Shown piece after piece: positions 17,385 to 24,250 of a stretch of DNA of 64,000 nt. This DNA is from Cryomorpha sp963748925 (GTDB lineage Bacteria > Bacteroidota > Bacteroidia > Flavobacteriales_D > Cryomorphaceae): assembly GCA_963748925.1 (NCBI GenBank), contig CAVVKG010000008.1, positions 496,001 through 560,000 on the forward strand, in the 5' to 3' direction. Positions within the stretch are counted from its first letter, which is position 1; every line of letters starts with the position of its first letter. The notes beneath the pieces are model-generated. The model was not told where the DNA came from. It was given only the letters and a program-made list of their open reading frames with translations, and searched no databases. Position numbers and translations under genes: made by a program.

Positions 17385-18392
17385 ATGTTTGAAAAACTTC
17401 TAAGAGAATTAGAACAAATGGACGGTGAGAAGATTGGCATTCCGATTGAAACTGATCAGGATGGATTCATCGACAAAGAGTGTCCTGATAAAGAGTGTTT
17501 ATTCGGATTTAAAGTTCACAAAGAGGATTGGAAAAACATATTTAAAGACGAATCTGTTTTTTGCCCAATGTGCGGTAATGAGTCAACAAGTGATTCTTTT
17601 TGGACGACTGAGCAACTAAGTAATGCCCATAGACAAGCTGGAGAATATATTCAAGGTAAGATCCATAACGCTATGAAAGGCGATGCCAGAAATTTCAATA
17701 GTCGTCAACGTAAAGGAGGATGGATATCAATGAGTATGAGTGTTACAGGAAATATTCCTCAAAAAATTATACTGCCAATTCCATCTCGAGAAATTTTCGA
17801 GCAAAAAATTAAATGTGAGAAGTGTGAATCAAGATACTCTGTTATTGGAAGTGCTTTCTTTTGCCCGGGTTGTGGTGATAATTCAGTTGAGCAAACTTTT
17901 AATAACACAATAAATAGGATTGAGAGTTCAATCAACAATATTCCAACGATAAGAAAAGCATTGAACGAAATAAGCAAGGATGAATCTGAAATTACGTGCC
18001 AAACATTAATTGAAAAGTGCTTTCTCGATTCTGTAGTTGCATTTCAAAGGTATTGTGATGTCATGTATGAGAAGCACAAGAATTCGAAATCAAAAATTCC
18101 TTTTAACGCATTTCAAAAACTTGATGTTGGAGGTGAACTATGGCGAGAGCTTTTCAATGAAAGCTATAAAGATTGGCTTACAGAAATTGAATTTGAAAGA
18201 TTTACTATTCTGTTTCAAAGGAGACATTTGTTACAACATACAGAGGGTATTGTAGATGAAAAGTATATAATGAAGTCCTCGGATTCGAAATACAAAATAG
18301 GACAGAGAATTGTCGTGAAAGAAAGAGATGCACTTGAATTGGTTGAGTATGTAAAAACACTAACATCCAAAATTCGAGATAGAGTAAAATAA
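17385..18392 (+). CDS. Zinc-ribbon protein with possible HEPN-type C-terminal domain
   Basis: This 335-residue protein has two treble-Cys pairs: C33/C38 with CPMC (60-63), and CEKC (144-147) with CPGC (160-163), i.e. two zinc ribbons. The helical C-terminus (~170-335) contains FERFTILFQRRHLLQHTEG with R280-x4-H285, matching the catalytic R-x4-6-H of HEPN RNases, followed by GIVDEKYI as in several HEPN-like proteins. If real it would be an RNA-cleaving or RNA-sensing effector. It is separated from the upstream operon by 129 bases and is strongly AT-rich. It is not a family I can name; the HEPN suggestion rests on one motif and helical context. Confidence 0.5.
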   Translation: MFEKLLRELEQMDGEKIGIPIETDQDGFIDKECPDKECLFGFKVHKEDWKNIFKDESVFCPMCGNESTSDSFWTTEQLSNAHRQAGEYIQGKIHNAMKGDARNFNSRQRKGGWISMSMSVTGNIPQKIILPIPSREIFEQKIKCEKCESRYSVIGSAFFCPGCGDNSVEQTFNNTINRIESSINNIPTIRKALNEISKDESEITCQTLIEKCFLDSVVAFQRYCDVMYEKHKNSKSKIPFNAFQKLDVGGELWRELFNESYKDWLTEIEFERFTILFQRRHLLQHTEGIVDEKYIMKSSDSKYKIGQRIVVKERDALELVEYVKTLTSKIRDRVK

Positions 18393-18468
18393 AAATTTCA
18401 GCGTTGAATATTGTTGACTGTTACAAGTTTTAAGATTTAGTTAACCATCAAATAAATTAAAAAAAAAC

Positions 18469-18666
18469 ATGGAGATTCCAGAAAAGTATCGTGATATTTA
18501 TTCAAAGGCCATAGAAAAAGATTCTGAATTAGAAAAAGGGAAAGGTGTTCTTAAACCGAAAAACATAGTTGTTAGACAGGTCGAAAACATAATTCGTTTA
18601 GAAAACGATATCGAAGCTTCGAAAAAAATTTTGAAGGGTTATGGTATTAGTACGGATTCAATTTAG
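18469..18666 (+). CDS. Small hypothetical protein (65 aa)
   Basis: The frame MEIPEKYRDIYSKAIEKDSE is charged and helical, with no signal peptide or known motif. A plausible A-rich leader precedes the ATG. It lies in the AT-rich tail of the defence island between the zinc-ribbon gene and another orphan. Codon use fits its neighbours. No function is suggested. Confidence 0.4.
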   Translation: MEIPEKYRDIYSKAIEKDSELEKGKGVLKPKNIVVRQVENIIRLENDIEASKKILKGYGISTDSI

Positions 18667-18758
18667 TCTAAATTTTTAATTAACTTATAATAATGTTTTA
18701 TTATGTCACGTTCATAGAAGTTGCACACACTTAATAAATATTCAAAAAGCAAACCAGG

Positions 18759-19202
18759 ATGAAAAAACGGCGAAGGTCAGTATATGAAATAATCCATGAC
18801 GGAGCTTTATTTTGCTTTGATTGGTCAGTTAAGTCCTATGAAGATCAGTCAGACGATCTTGAAAGGTATTGCCAAAGGTTTTGGTATATAGAATCGAGGA
18901 TAGAAGATTTTAAAAAGATTCAGAAATATCATGAGGAAGCTAAAAGTTATATTGAAAAATTTAAGATAGAATCTAAAATGTTTAATGTTGGATTCAAAGA
19001 GCAATTTTTGAATAATAAAGACTATTTATATCTATCTACTCTTGGAAATAAAGTAATCCAAATTGAAATTTCAAACGTGCCTCCGCGAGAAATCATGAAT
19101 GAATTTATAGATTGTGATTTTTACTACACTCATAGTGACATCAATGAAGCATTAGAGATTCTTCATGAAAGATTGATATATTCAACCCACAGCAATATTT
19201 AA
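18759..19202 (+). CDS. Hypothetical protein (147 aa)
   Basis: It starts MKKRRRSVYEIIHDGALFCF and continues as a Tyr/Glu/Lys-rich mostly helical protein (DDLERYCQRFWYIESRIEDF) with a C-terminal mixed alpha/beta portion. There is no signal peptide, metal site or nuclease motif that I recognise. It is an orphan of the AT-rich island tail with coding-like composition. Possible roles (immunity or effector partner) cannot be decided from the sequence. Confidence 0.5.
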   Translation: MKKRRRSVYEIIHDGALFCFDWSVKSYEDQSDDLERYCQRFWYIESRIEDFKKIQKYHEEAKSYIEKFKIESKMFNVGFKEQFLNNKDYLYLSTLGNKVIQIEISNVPPREIMNEFIDCDFYYTHSDINEALEILHERLIYSTHSNI

Positions 19203-19464
19203 TTGGTTGGTTTGAATAATAAATTGATATTTGGTTTGAACGTTGGAAATGGATATTATGATGCCTGGTCGTGATATTTGCCGTTATTATTTTCAATAGC
19301 ACATTTTTTAGTAACTAAATCCATAATACTTTGGCCATTGCTGTTGCAATTTTTACATTGGCATTTTTCTGAATTCATAGCTCTGATTTTGAGTGGACAA
19401 GTTATCGTAGTTTTCTATAAAATCAAAGTGGTGAATTATGGATTTTATCCTTATATCGTGAAAT

Positions 19465-20067
19465 GTTGATAACGACTGGGAAGGTGCTTTTGGTGAAGCC
19501 TATGTTGCAAATACCCACTTGAAGAAACAGAAAGTAAGCAAAGGCGATTTATTTCTGTTCTTTTGGAGTATCAGGCAAACCTATTTTGATAAAGGAACAT
19601 TGAAGTGGGAATCGCAATATCCGTTTCACGCTATTTTCGGATATCTTGAAATCGGAGATATAATCGATACAGACCAGATCTCTAAAAAAAGAAAACTTGA
19701 AATCTATGGACAACATCCTCATTTTGCGAATGCGGCAATCTACAAAGAATTGAACTCCGTTTATGAGGCTTCTGATAATTTGAAAGGCACATCTTTGAAA
19801 GGTTCCGGAACTTTTGTTTACGACGCTTCATTGCGACTTTCAAAGCCCGGATACAATAAATCATTTTGGGAGTTACCGGGCTTTTTTGGGGATAATGACA
19901 TTTCAATTTCACTTCACAAAAACGTAAATCGGTATCGAGACACTGGGAATGGCAAAATGAACTTATCAACGGTCGGTATCGGTCAAGACTTTGTGATTGA
20001 TGACCCGAGTGGGAGAGTGGAGGAATGGGCGAGGGGGATTGTGGAATCAGCAAAAATTTATGAGTGA
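19465..20067 (+). pseudogene. Nmad3-like nucleotide-modification protein, 5'-truncated
   Basis: The frame opens right after a TGA (19459-19461) and immediately reads DNDWEGAFGEAYVANTHLKK, QKVSKGDLFLFFWSIRQT and HAIFGYLEIGDII. These match the middle of nucleotide-modification-associated domain 3 (Nmad3) proteins (typically ...GDLFLFFGWFR... and ...VIFGYLQIGEI...). The C-terminal part (KNVNRYRDTGNGKMNLSTVG and GRVEEWARGIVESA) is also present. The N-terminal ~100 residues and a proper start are missing; the internal TTG at 19519 is unlikely to restore function. Nmad3 proteins are associated with phage or defence DNA-modification loci, so this is a relic of the island. Confidence 0.65.
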
Positions 20068-20075
20068 ATCCTATC

Positions 20076-20264
20076 TTAAGAAGTAAGAACAATTTTACTC
20101 GCTTTTTCCCAGCATTTCAGATCAATAATTTTTTGTTCGCGTTGCACTGCTTTGATCTTTTTATCAAATTCTGCTAATCGCTCGCGGTTTTCATCTGTCA
20201 CAAACGGCATCGCATCTGTTCCGAGAAATTCTGCTACCTCTTTAGATTCCTTTTGGGTGTGCAT
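20076..20264 (-). CDS. Small hypothetical protein (62 aa)
   Basis: The protein starts MHTQKESKEVAEFLGTDAMP and has a charged coiled-coil-like centre (NRERLAEFDKKIKAVQREQK). It lies downstream of the HigA-ImmA gene on the same strand, with a 105-base gap, and runs convergently into the Nmad3 relic. No family is recognised; it could be the remnant of a larger gene. Confidence 0.3.
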   Translation of the reverse strand: MHTQKESKEVAEFLGTDAMPFVTDENRERLAEFDKKIKAVQREQKIIDLKCWEKASKIVLTS

Positions 20265-20369
20265 AGATTTGGTTTTTATGTGCTCTGAGTGTATAAATAT
20301 AGATTAGAAAATGTGACTTTGCAATTGATAATTTCAAAACTCTACACATTCATTCTTCCTTAATTTAGC

Positions 20370-21461
20370 TTAACCCAACTCAACTGCTTCAAAATATTCA
20401 CGGCCTTCATCATATCTAAGAACACCTTCATGTTGCAACCGTCCAATAATTATTGCTGGATGCGTTCCGAATTTTTTGGCGAAAGCAAGAATATCTTCTT
20501 CCGTAAGTTCAGGATATTTCATAATCTCCGCTTCTTCAGTTTTCGAAAGTGTCCATTTCACAGAAAAGTCATCTGCTTCTTTTTCTTTTGCCAGATCTTT
20601 GTCTGAGTATTCTATACTTTCAAGAAAGATATCTTTTTTACCATGAAGCAGAATATGGCCAGCTTCGTGGAAGAATGTAAACCAGAAGCTGTCGTTTCGT
20701 TTGTAGCGCCCAGATAATTGAATGAGGGGATGGTCGTTTATCCATCGCGTACAGCCACTAATTGGCGCCTTGGGTACACATGGAGTATGAACGATTTTTA
20801 CGCCAGCTTCTGCACAAATTGTTTTCAGCTTTTCAAAGAAATATTCAGGGTGCGAAGCCATCAGGCTTTTTATTTTTGGAAGCGCTTCTTTAAAGGCTTT
20901 TTGAGAATACGTGTTTACGGAAATTTCTGCAGCTTGCAGTTCTCCTTTTCTTAGCCAGGCTGAAATGGCATAAGGTGCTTTTGTATGCGCTAAAGAGATT
21001 CGAAAAGCGACTTTTAGTTCCTGTTGGAAATAGTATTTTACCCAGGCCTGATAGTCGCTAAATCCAAAAAAGTTGAGAAGAGCATTAGTCTTTTCCGAAA
21101 TCTTCGAAGTTTTTGGAAGCCAGTCTTTTTTTGCCATATCTGCATATGGAAAGTTACGCGCCCAATCGTTCGATTCTTTCAAGATTTCTTCTCTCTCATT
21201 CCGCGCTAAAAATTCTTCATAATTGCGTTGCTTGTTGAGCCAGAAGTGTGCTGGTATTTTAAGAACATTTTCAAATTTCACTGCCATTTCTGGTGTAATA
21301 CTGCTATTCGCATTTAGGATAGCAATTATAGTTTTTTCAGGCTTCTGGGTTCTAAGCGCAAATTCTTTTGGCCCCATGCCTAATTCTTCTAATTTTTCGG
21401 CAAGGGTTTCGCCGGGGTGAAAGGCAATTTGTGGATTGTATTGGTTCGTTGGAGTTTTCAT
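20370..21461 (-). CDS. HigA-type antitoxin fused to ImmA/IrrE metallopeptidase
   Basis: This 363-residue protein joins two parts. Residues ~10-75 are a HigA-family XRE helix-turn-helix (FHPGETLAEKLEELGMGPKE ... KFENVLKIPAHFWLNKQRNY). Residues ~200-310 are an ImmA/IrrE-like metallopeptidase with FFHEAGHILLHG (HEAGH at 265-269) and KEKEADDFS as the third-ligand helix. The protein would bind the operon operator, neutralise the HigB toxin encoded just upstream, and may be cleaved or cleave partners. Such fusions of antitoxin and peptidase are known in toxin-antitoxin and mobile-element regulators. It lies 50 bases after higB in the toxin-first order typical of hig modules. Confidence 0.85.
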   Translation of the reverse strand: MKTPTNQYNPQIAFHPGETLAEKLEELGMGPKEFALRTQKPEKTIIAILNANSSITPEMAVKFENVLKIPAHFWLNKQRNYEEFLARNEREEILKESNDWARNFPYADMAKKDWLPKTSKISEKTNALLNFFGFSDYQAWVKYYFQQELKVAFRISLAHTKAPYAISAWLRKGELQAAEISVNTYSQKAFKEALPKIKSLMASHPEYFFEKLKTICAEAGVKIVHTPCVPKAPISGCTRWINDHPLIQLSGRYKRNDSFWFTFFHEAGHILLHGKKDIFLESIEYSDKDLAKEKEADDFSVKWTLSKTEEAEIMKYPELTEEDILAFAKKFGTHPAIIIGRLQHEGVLRYDEGREYFEAVELG

Positions 21462-21511
21462 GATTAGGGATATTTTTAGGTGTTTATTCCATACAGTTGT
21501 TTAATTTTTGC

Positions 21512-21844
21512 TCAATGGTAATCGGTGATTTCAATGATTTCAACACTTTTAATTTCCAACCAAATGAATCTTCCAGATTCATCAGTTGGAATCGGAGATT
21601 GTTGAGGAGTAAAGATTAATCGGTAAGGATGATCTAAATCGCAAGCCCATTGTCCTTTTCGGTCTTCTTTTAATTCATGATACCGTCCTGGTAGATTACG
21701 GGCATCTTCTAGTGTTTCAGCACTTCGAAGGTCGTCAAGTCTCTTGTTAAAGATTTTTGCTCTGCCCGTTCCCATTTTCTTTTGGCAGAGTCTGTAATCA
21801 TTAGCCCACTTTTCAAGACGTTTATCACCAAATAGAATTTCCAC
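21512..21844 (-). CDS. higB: HigB/RelE-family mRNA interferase toxin
   Basis: This 110-residue protein has HigB features: an N-terminal basic helix with KRLEKWANDYRLCQKKMG, the segment RLDDLRSAETLEDARNLPGR YHEL, and a C-terminal KGQWACDLDHPYRLIF strand. Proteins of this family cut mRNA on the ribosome. The gene precedes the HigA-ImmA gene on the same strand. The promoter region upstream (21845-21900, TATT-rich) would be the autoregulated operator, but no clear palindrome is seen by eye. Confidence 0.8.
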   Translation of the reverse strand: MEILFGDKRLEKWANDYRLCQKKMGTGRAKIFNKRLDDLRSAETLEDARNLPGRYHELKEDRKGQWACDLDHPYRLIFTPQQSPIPTDESGRFIWLEIKSVEIIEITDYH

Positions 21845-22090
21845 TACAAAGGTACATATTATTATTTACAGTAAATGTAAGTTAAAAATAATTAACTATT
21901 GAGTGTAATAAAGAATATTTAGTTTTTTCGCCAAATCCAATTCCTGTTTAGTATCCAAAGCGATAAAGTTTGAGAGAAAGGAAAGGGAAAATCAAGGACA
22001 TGAATAGGCCATGGAAATCGCAGAATAGAACCATCGTTTTATAAACAAATCGATTTGAAGGTTATTTCGCCTGTAAATGTGTTAGTGGGT

Positions 22091-22265
22091 ATGCTGGAAA
22101 AGATAGAAGTCGAACAACTTCTGAGAACCACCAATGACTTTTTAAAACAGGGTGAGAATGCTGAGGTCGAACAGATATGGAAAACTTTGTCTGAAGACCA
22201 GAAAAAAGGAGGTATATCAATCCTATGAAGAGTCTGAAAGTGATGCAAATATGATTTCCGGATAG
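22091..22265 (+). pseudogene. Antitoxin-like relic with a homopolymer frameshift
   Basis: From the ATG at 22091 the frame reads MLEKIEVEQLLRTTNDFLKQ and continues to LSEDQKK, then goes out of frame at a run of six A (22202-22207). With one A fewer it continues EVYQSYEESESDANMISG and stops at 22265. This resembles the common Bacteroidota antitoxin pattern ...LT/SxEQKxE...SYEESEDxxNLI..., but the last ~12 residues are missing. No toxin gene follows; the next gene is convergent. It is likely decay, though a slippery-run phase variant or sequencing error is possible. Confidence 0.35.
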
Positions 22266-22307
22266 GTTGTCAAAGAAATATTCATGCAGGTCTTTGTTAC
22301 TCTACCA

Positions 22308-23027
22308 TCAAACACTAACCACCACAAACCCATTCAGCCTCGCATCTTCAATCATTTTCCCGTCTTTAAGACTCTTAAAACCTATTGCTCCAAAAATACC
22401 TTCATTTTCACCTGCCTCTGGAAGGTCAAAAGAAAAAGAAATACCGTCATTTCTACTGACTTCAATAGGGTCTGACTCCTTCATTCTTACAAAGCTCATT
22501 TTGTAGGGTTTATCAAGAGAAAGAATTTTAATTTGAACCCACACCTTAAACTCTTCGGGAGTCTTTTCAAGTTTGCTTAAAGGAAGTTGTGGTATTTTTA
22601 CTTCCAGGCTTTCTCCCTTCGATTCGAATTTTGACGAACGAAGCATGTTCAATATCTCCAGTGGAAATTCATTATTCAAAACTACACCGTTCAAATGATG
22701 TAAATGTTCCTTTCTGATCTTAAAGTTATCCGGAGAACTAATGCTGTCACGACCCAATATCTCCTTCGAAACACGACTTATAAGTGTACTATGTCTGGTC
22801 GAATCACTTGCAAATTTTTCAGGAATTCCTTGTCGCAGCATTTTCACAAAAGAACTTACCGTGCCCAAGCGATTATTCTGCCGCTTAATGGCAGTGTTCA
22901 GATTCTTCTTTTCGGCTTTAGTCAGCTTTGGGCGCTTGGCTCTTACAACCCGCTTTCCGTTTAAAGTGTAAAACACCAGATTTCCTATTTTCCCATTGTA
23001 TTCGTTATCTCCTTTGTAACTAGCCAT
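22308..23027 (-). CDS. Bacteroidota-type hypothetical protein (239 aa)
   Basis: The protein begins MASYKGDNEYNGKIGNLVFY and TLNGKRVVRAKR, a short beta hairpin resembling the start of a Bacteroidota hypothetical family (typically ...KGTIGDISFYK...GFLAREKGG...). It is then helical (KLTKAEKKNLNTAIKRQNNR, LGTVSSFVKMLRQGIPEKFA) with a beta-rich C-terminus (KMIEDARLNGFVVVSV). There is no signal peptide and no catalytic motif. The gene is complete and AT-neutral; function unknown. I cannot assign a domain beyond the resemblance of the N-terminus. Confidence 0.65.
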   Translation of the reverse strand: MASYKGDNEYNGKIGNLVFYTLNGKRVVRAKRPKLTKAEKKNLNTAIKRQNNRLGTVSSFVKMLRQGIPEKFASDSTRHSTLISRVSKEILGRDSISSPDNFKIRKEHLHHLNGVVLNNEFPLEILNMLRSSKFESKGESLEVKIPQLPLSKLEKTPEEFKVWVQIKILSLDKPYKMSFVRMKESDPIEVSRNDGISFSFDLPEAGENEGIFGAIGFKSLKDGKMIEDARLNGFVVVSV

Positions 23028-23469
23028 AATTTCTCATTTTTTAGTTTGAACCTATTTTATTTCCTGCAAAACCATTCCTGCTTTGACTTTTCTCCTTAGC
23101 TGGTTTCAATATATCCCTCTCAGATTTCTTTTACCATAATGCTAAGTAATAGAGAGTAGTCTAGGCCCTAATAATAAGGTAGTTACTCCATATTAAACAG
23201 ATACCAACTCTACATCAACTGCATACTAACTAGTAGTATAACCTATGTATAAGCTAAGGTTAAGCCATGGTTATCCTATGGTTTGGATATACTTTAAAAC
23301 TGTCTTATTGGGGAATTTATTGTGTTTTATGGAAAATGGAGAGCGTGTACCTCAATTTACGAAAAAATGACCTCAAATGAGCATGTTTTAAACAATTAAT
23401 TTGTCTGTTACAAAAGCCCCCTTTGTCGCTTCTTCCGGTTTTGGTATCTGGATACAACTTTTAAAAGCC
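23028..23469. other. Intergenic stretch with no gene seen
   Basis: About 440 bases without an acceptable frame. It contains the likely promoter region of the minus-strand 239-aa gene (immediately below 23100) and a low-complexity part near 23220-23290 made of related steps (taagctaaggttaagcc, atggttatcctatggtt). No RNA gene fold was recognised by eye. Confidence 0.4.
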
Positions 23470-23498
23470 ACGACCTTCCCCCTTTTGGCGGGACGCGG
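23470..23498. repeat. Isolated tRNA-Pro-array hairpin module
   Basis: The segment ACGACCTTCCCCCTTTTGGC followed by GGGACGCGG has the same layout as 24038-24065 and as the centre of every unit in the array at 24251-24610: a variable-loop piece (acgacct) next to a C-rich/GGCGGG arm and then ACGCG. Here the left arm is degenerate. It is a stray member of the same repeat family, 700 bases from the tRNA. Confidence 0.55.
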
Positions 23499-23531
23499 GG
23501 ACAGTTCAATAGACTAAATCTCGGGTTTTAT

Positions 23532-23768
23532 TCAGATAGAATTATCTAACAACCACCTTTCAATTCCACGCTTCTTAATTTTCGTTTCGAGGATAACAGC
23601 TTCAGATCGTGTACTGCACTGAATAATCCTTTTTACATCCCAAGGCACTCCTTTCTTAGTTGCTTTTGATCTTCCGCTATTGTGTCTTTTTAATCTGTCG
23701 GCCAAATCTTGACTGATTCCGACATAATATTCTTTAATTGAATCGCTATGGAGTATGTAGACGACCAT
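23532..23768 (-). CDS. GIY-YIG nuclease-superfamily protein
   Basis: This 78-residue protein has the compact GIY-YIG layout: VVYILHS (GIY position), YYVGISQDLADRLKRHNSG (YIG position with conserved Arg), KATKKGVPWDVKRI, the helix SEAVILETKIKKRG with the catalytic Glu, and the C-terminal ERWLLDN. Single-domain UvrC-like GIY-YIG proteins of this size are common in Bacteroidota and often of unknown role. It lies just downstream (in transcription terms) of the tRNA-Pro region, with its own strand the same as the tRNA and a terminator in between. Confidence 0.85.
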   Translation of the reverse strand: MVVYILHSDSIKEYYVGISQDLADRLKRHNSGRSKATKKGVPWDVKRIIQCSTRSEAVILETKIKKRGIERWLLDNSI

Positions 23769-23800
23769 AGCATAAACTTAGGAATAATATTCAAAAAAAA

Positions 23801-23823
23801 GAGCCGTCCCACTGAGACGGCTC
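23801..23823 (-). terminator. Terminator after tRNA-Pro 3'-end copy
   Basis: GAGCCGTC (23801-23808) pairs with GACGGCTC (23816-23823) around CCACTGA; an A-run at 23793-23800 gives a T-tract on the minus strand. It follows the tRNA-like fragment at 23827-23843 directly. Confidence 0.8.
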
Positions 23824-23826
23824 TTA

Positions 23827-23843
23827 GTCGGGGTGGCAGGATT
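23827..23843 (-). repeat. Partial copy of the tRNA-Pro 3' end (17 bp)
   Basis: GTCGGGGTGGCAGGATT is identical to the 3' acceptor and T-stem end of tRNA-Pro (24176-24192) and then diverges within the T loop. On the minus strand a new hairpin (CAGGAT...ATCCTG) replaces the T arm. Confidence 0.7.
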
Positions 23844-23980
23844 AGCTCCTTCGTCGCTGATCCTGGTTAGGAGATTATGAGGACAACCTTTAAAACCAGC
23901 GTCGTGCGGAAATGCACGACTTGTTTTTTTGTTTTACCCATCCACATGAAAGCAAGCTTTCGCCATGGCTAAAACAAAAA

Positions 23981-24004
23981 AACCCAACGTTTGCACGTTG
24001 GGTT
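23981..24004. terminator. Terminator beside the second tRNA-Pro 3'-end copy
   Basis: AACCCAACGT (23981-23990) and ACGTTGGGTT (23995-24004) form a perfect 10-bp stem with loop TTGC; an A-run precedes it, so it works for minus-strand transcription. Confidence 0.75.
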
Positions 24005-24013
24005 TTAAAGGTT

Positions 24014-24044
24014 GTCGGGGTGGCAGGATTCGAACCTACGACCT
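24014..24044 (-). repeat. 31-bp copy of the tRNA-Pro 3' half
   Basis: Positions 24014-24044 are identical to 24176-24206, covering the acceptor 3' strand, whole T arm and variable loop of tRNA-Pro. The anticodon arm is then replaced by CCCGCC-GC-GGCGGG (24046-24059) and ACGCGG. The 5' half of a tRNA is absent. It is followed, in minus-strand direction, by its own terminator at 23981-24004. Confidence 0.85.
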
Positions 24045-24117
24045 TCCCGCCGCGGCGGGACGCGGTCTTGGGACAAAAGTTCAAATGCTCAAAAGGAAAT
24101 GGTTGAAAATTCTAAAC

Positions 24118-24146
24118 AAAAAAAAGAGAGACCGTTTGGTCTCTCT
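24118..24146 (-). terminator. Terminator of tRNA-Pro
   Basis: AGAGAGACC (24125-24133) and GGTCTCTCT (24138-24146) form a 9-bp stem with loop GTTT; an A-run at 24118-24125 supplies the minus-strand T-tract. A second short hairpin (CCCCGTTTTAACGGGG, 24150-24165) lies between it and the tRNA. Confidence 0.85.
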
Positions 24147-24176
24147 TTCCCCCGTTTTAACGGGGCTTTTAAGTGG

Positions 24177-24250
24177 TCGGGGTGGCAGGATTCGAACCTA
24201 CGACCTCCTGCTCCCAAAGCAGGCGCGATACCGGGCTACGCTACACCCCG
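24177..24250 (-). tRNA. tRNA-Pro (anticodon TGG)
   Basis: The minus strand folds as a complete 74-nt tRNA: acceptor CGGGGTG/CACCCCG plus discriminator A, D arm GTAGCCCGGTATCGC, anticodon arm CCTGC-TTTGGGA-GCAGG with anticodon TGG, and T arm CAGGATTCGAACCTA read in reverse complement. CCA is not encoded. It is the only full tRNA in a region with several partial copies of itself, at the end of a 4 x 90 bp array of tRNA-derived units and followed by a strong terminator. Confidence 0.95.

Noticed and set aside
19278..19469. 63-aa hydrophobic frame
   Set aside because: No good start, no signal or membrane-protein family, and it runs into the Nmad3 relic; chance open frame in AT-rich DNA.
24014..24206. 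attL/attR of a small integrated element (31-bp tRNA-Pro 3' repeat)
   Set aside because: Only 131 bases between copies and no integrase in the window; the copy may be a remnant, but no element can be drawn.
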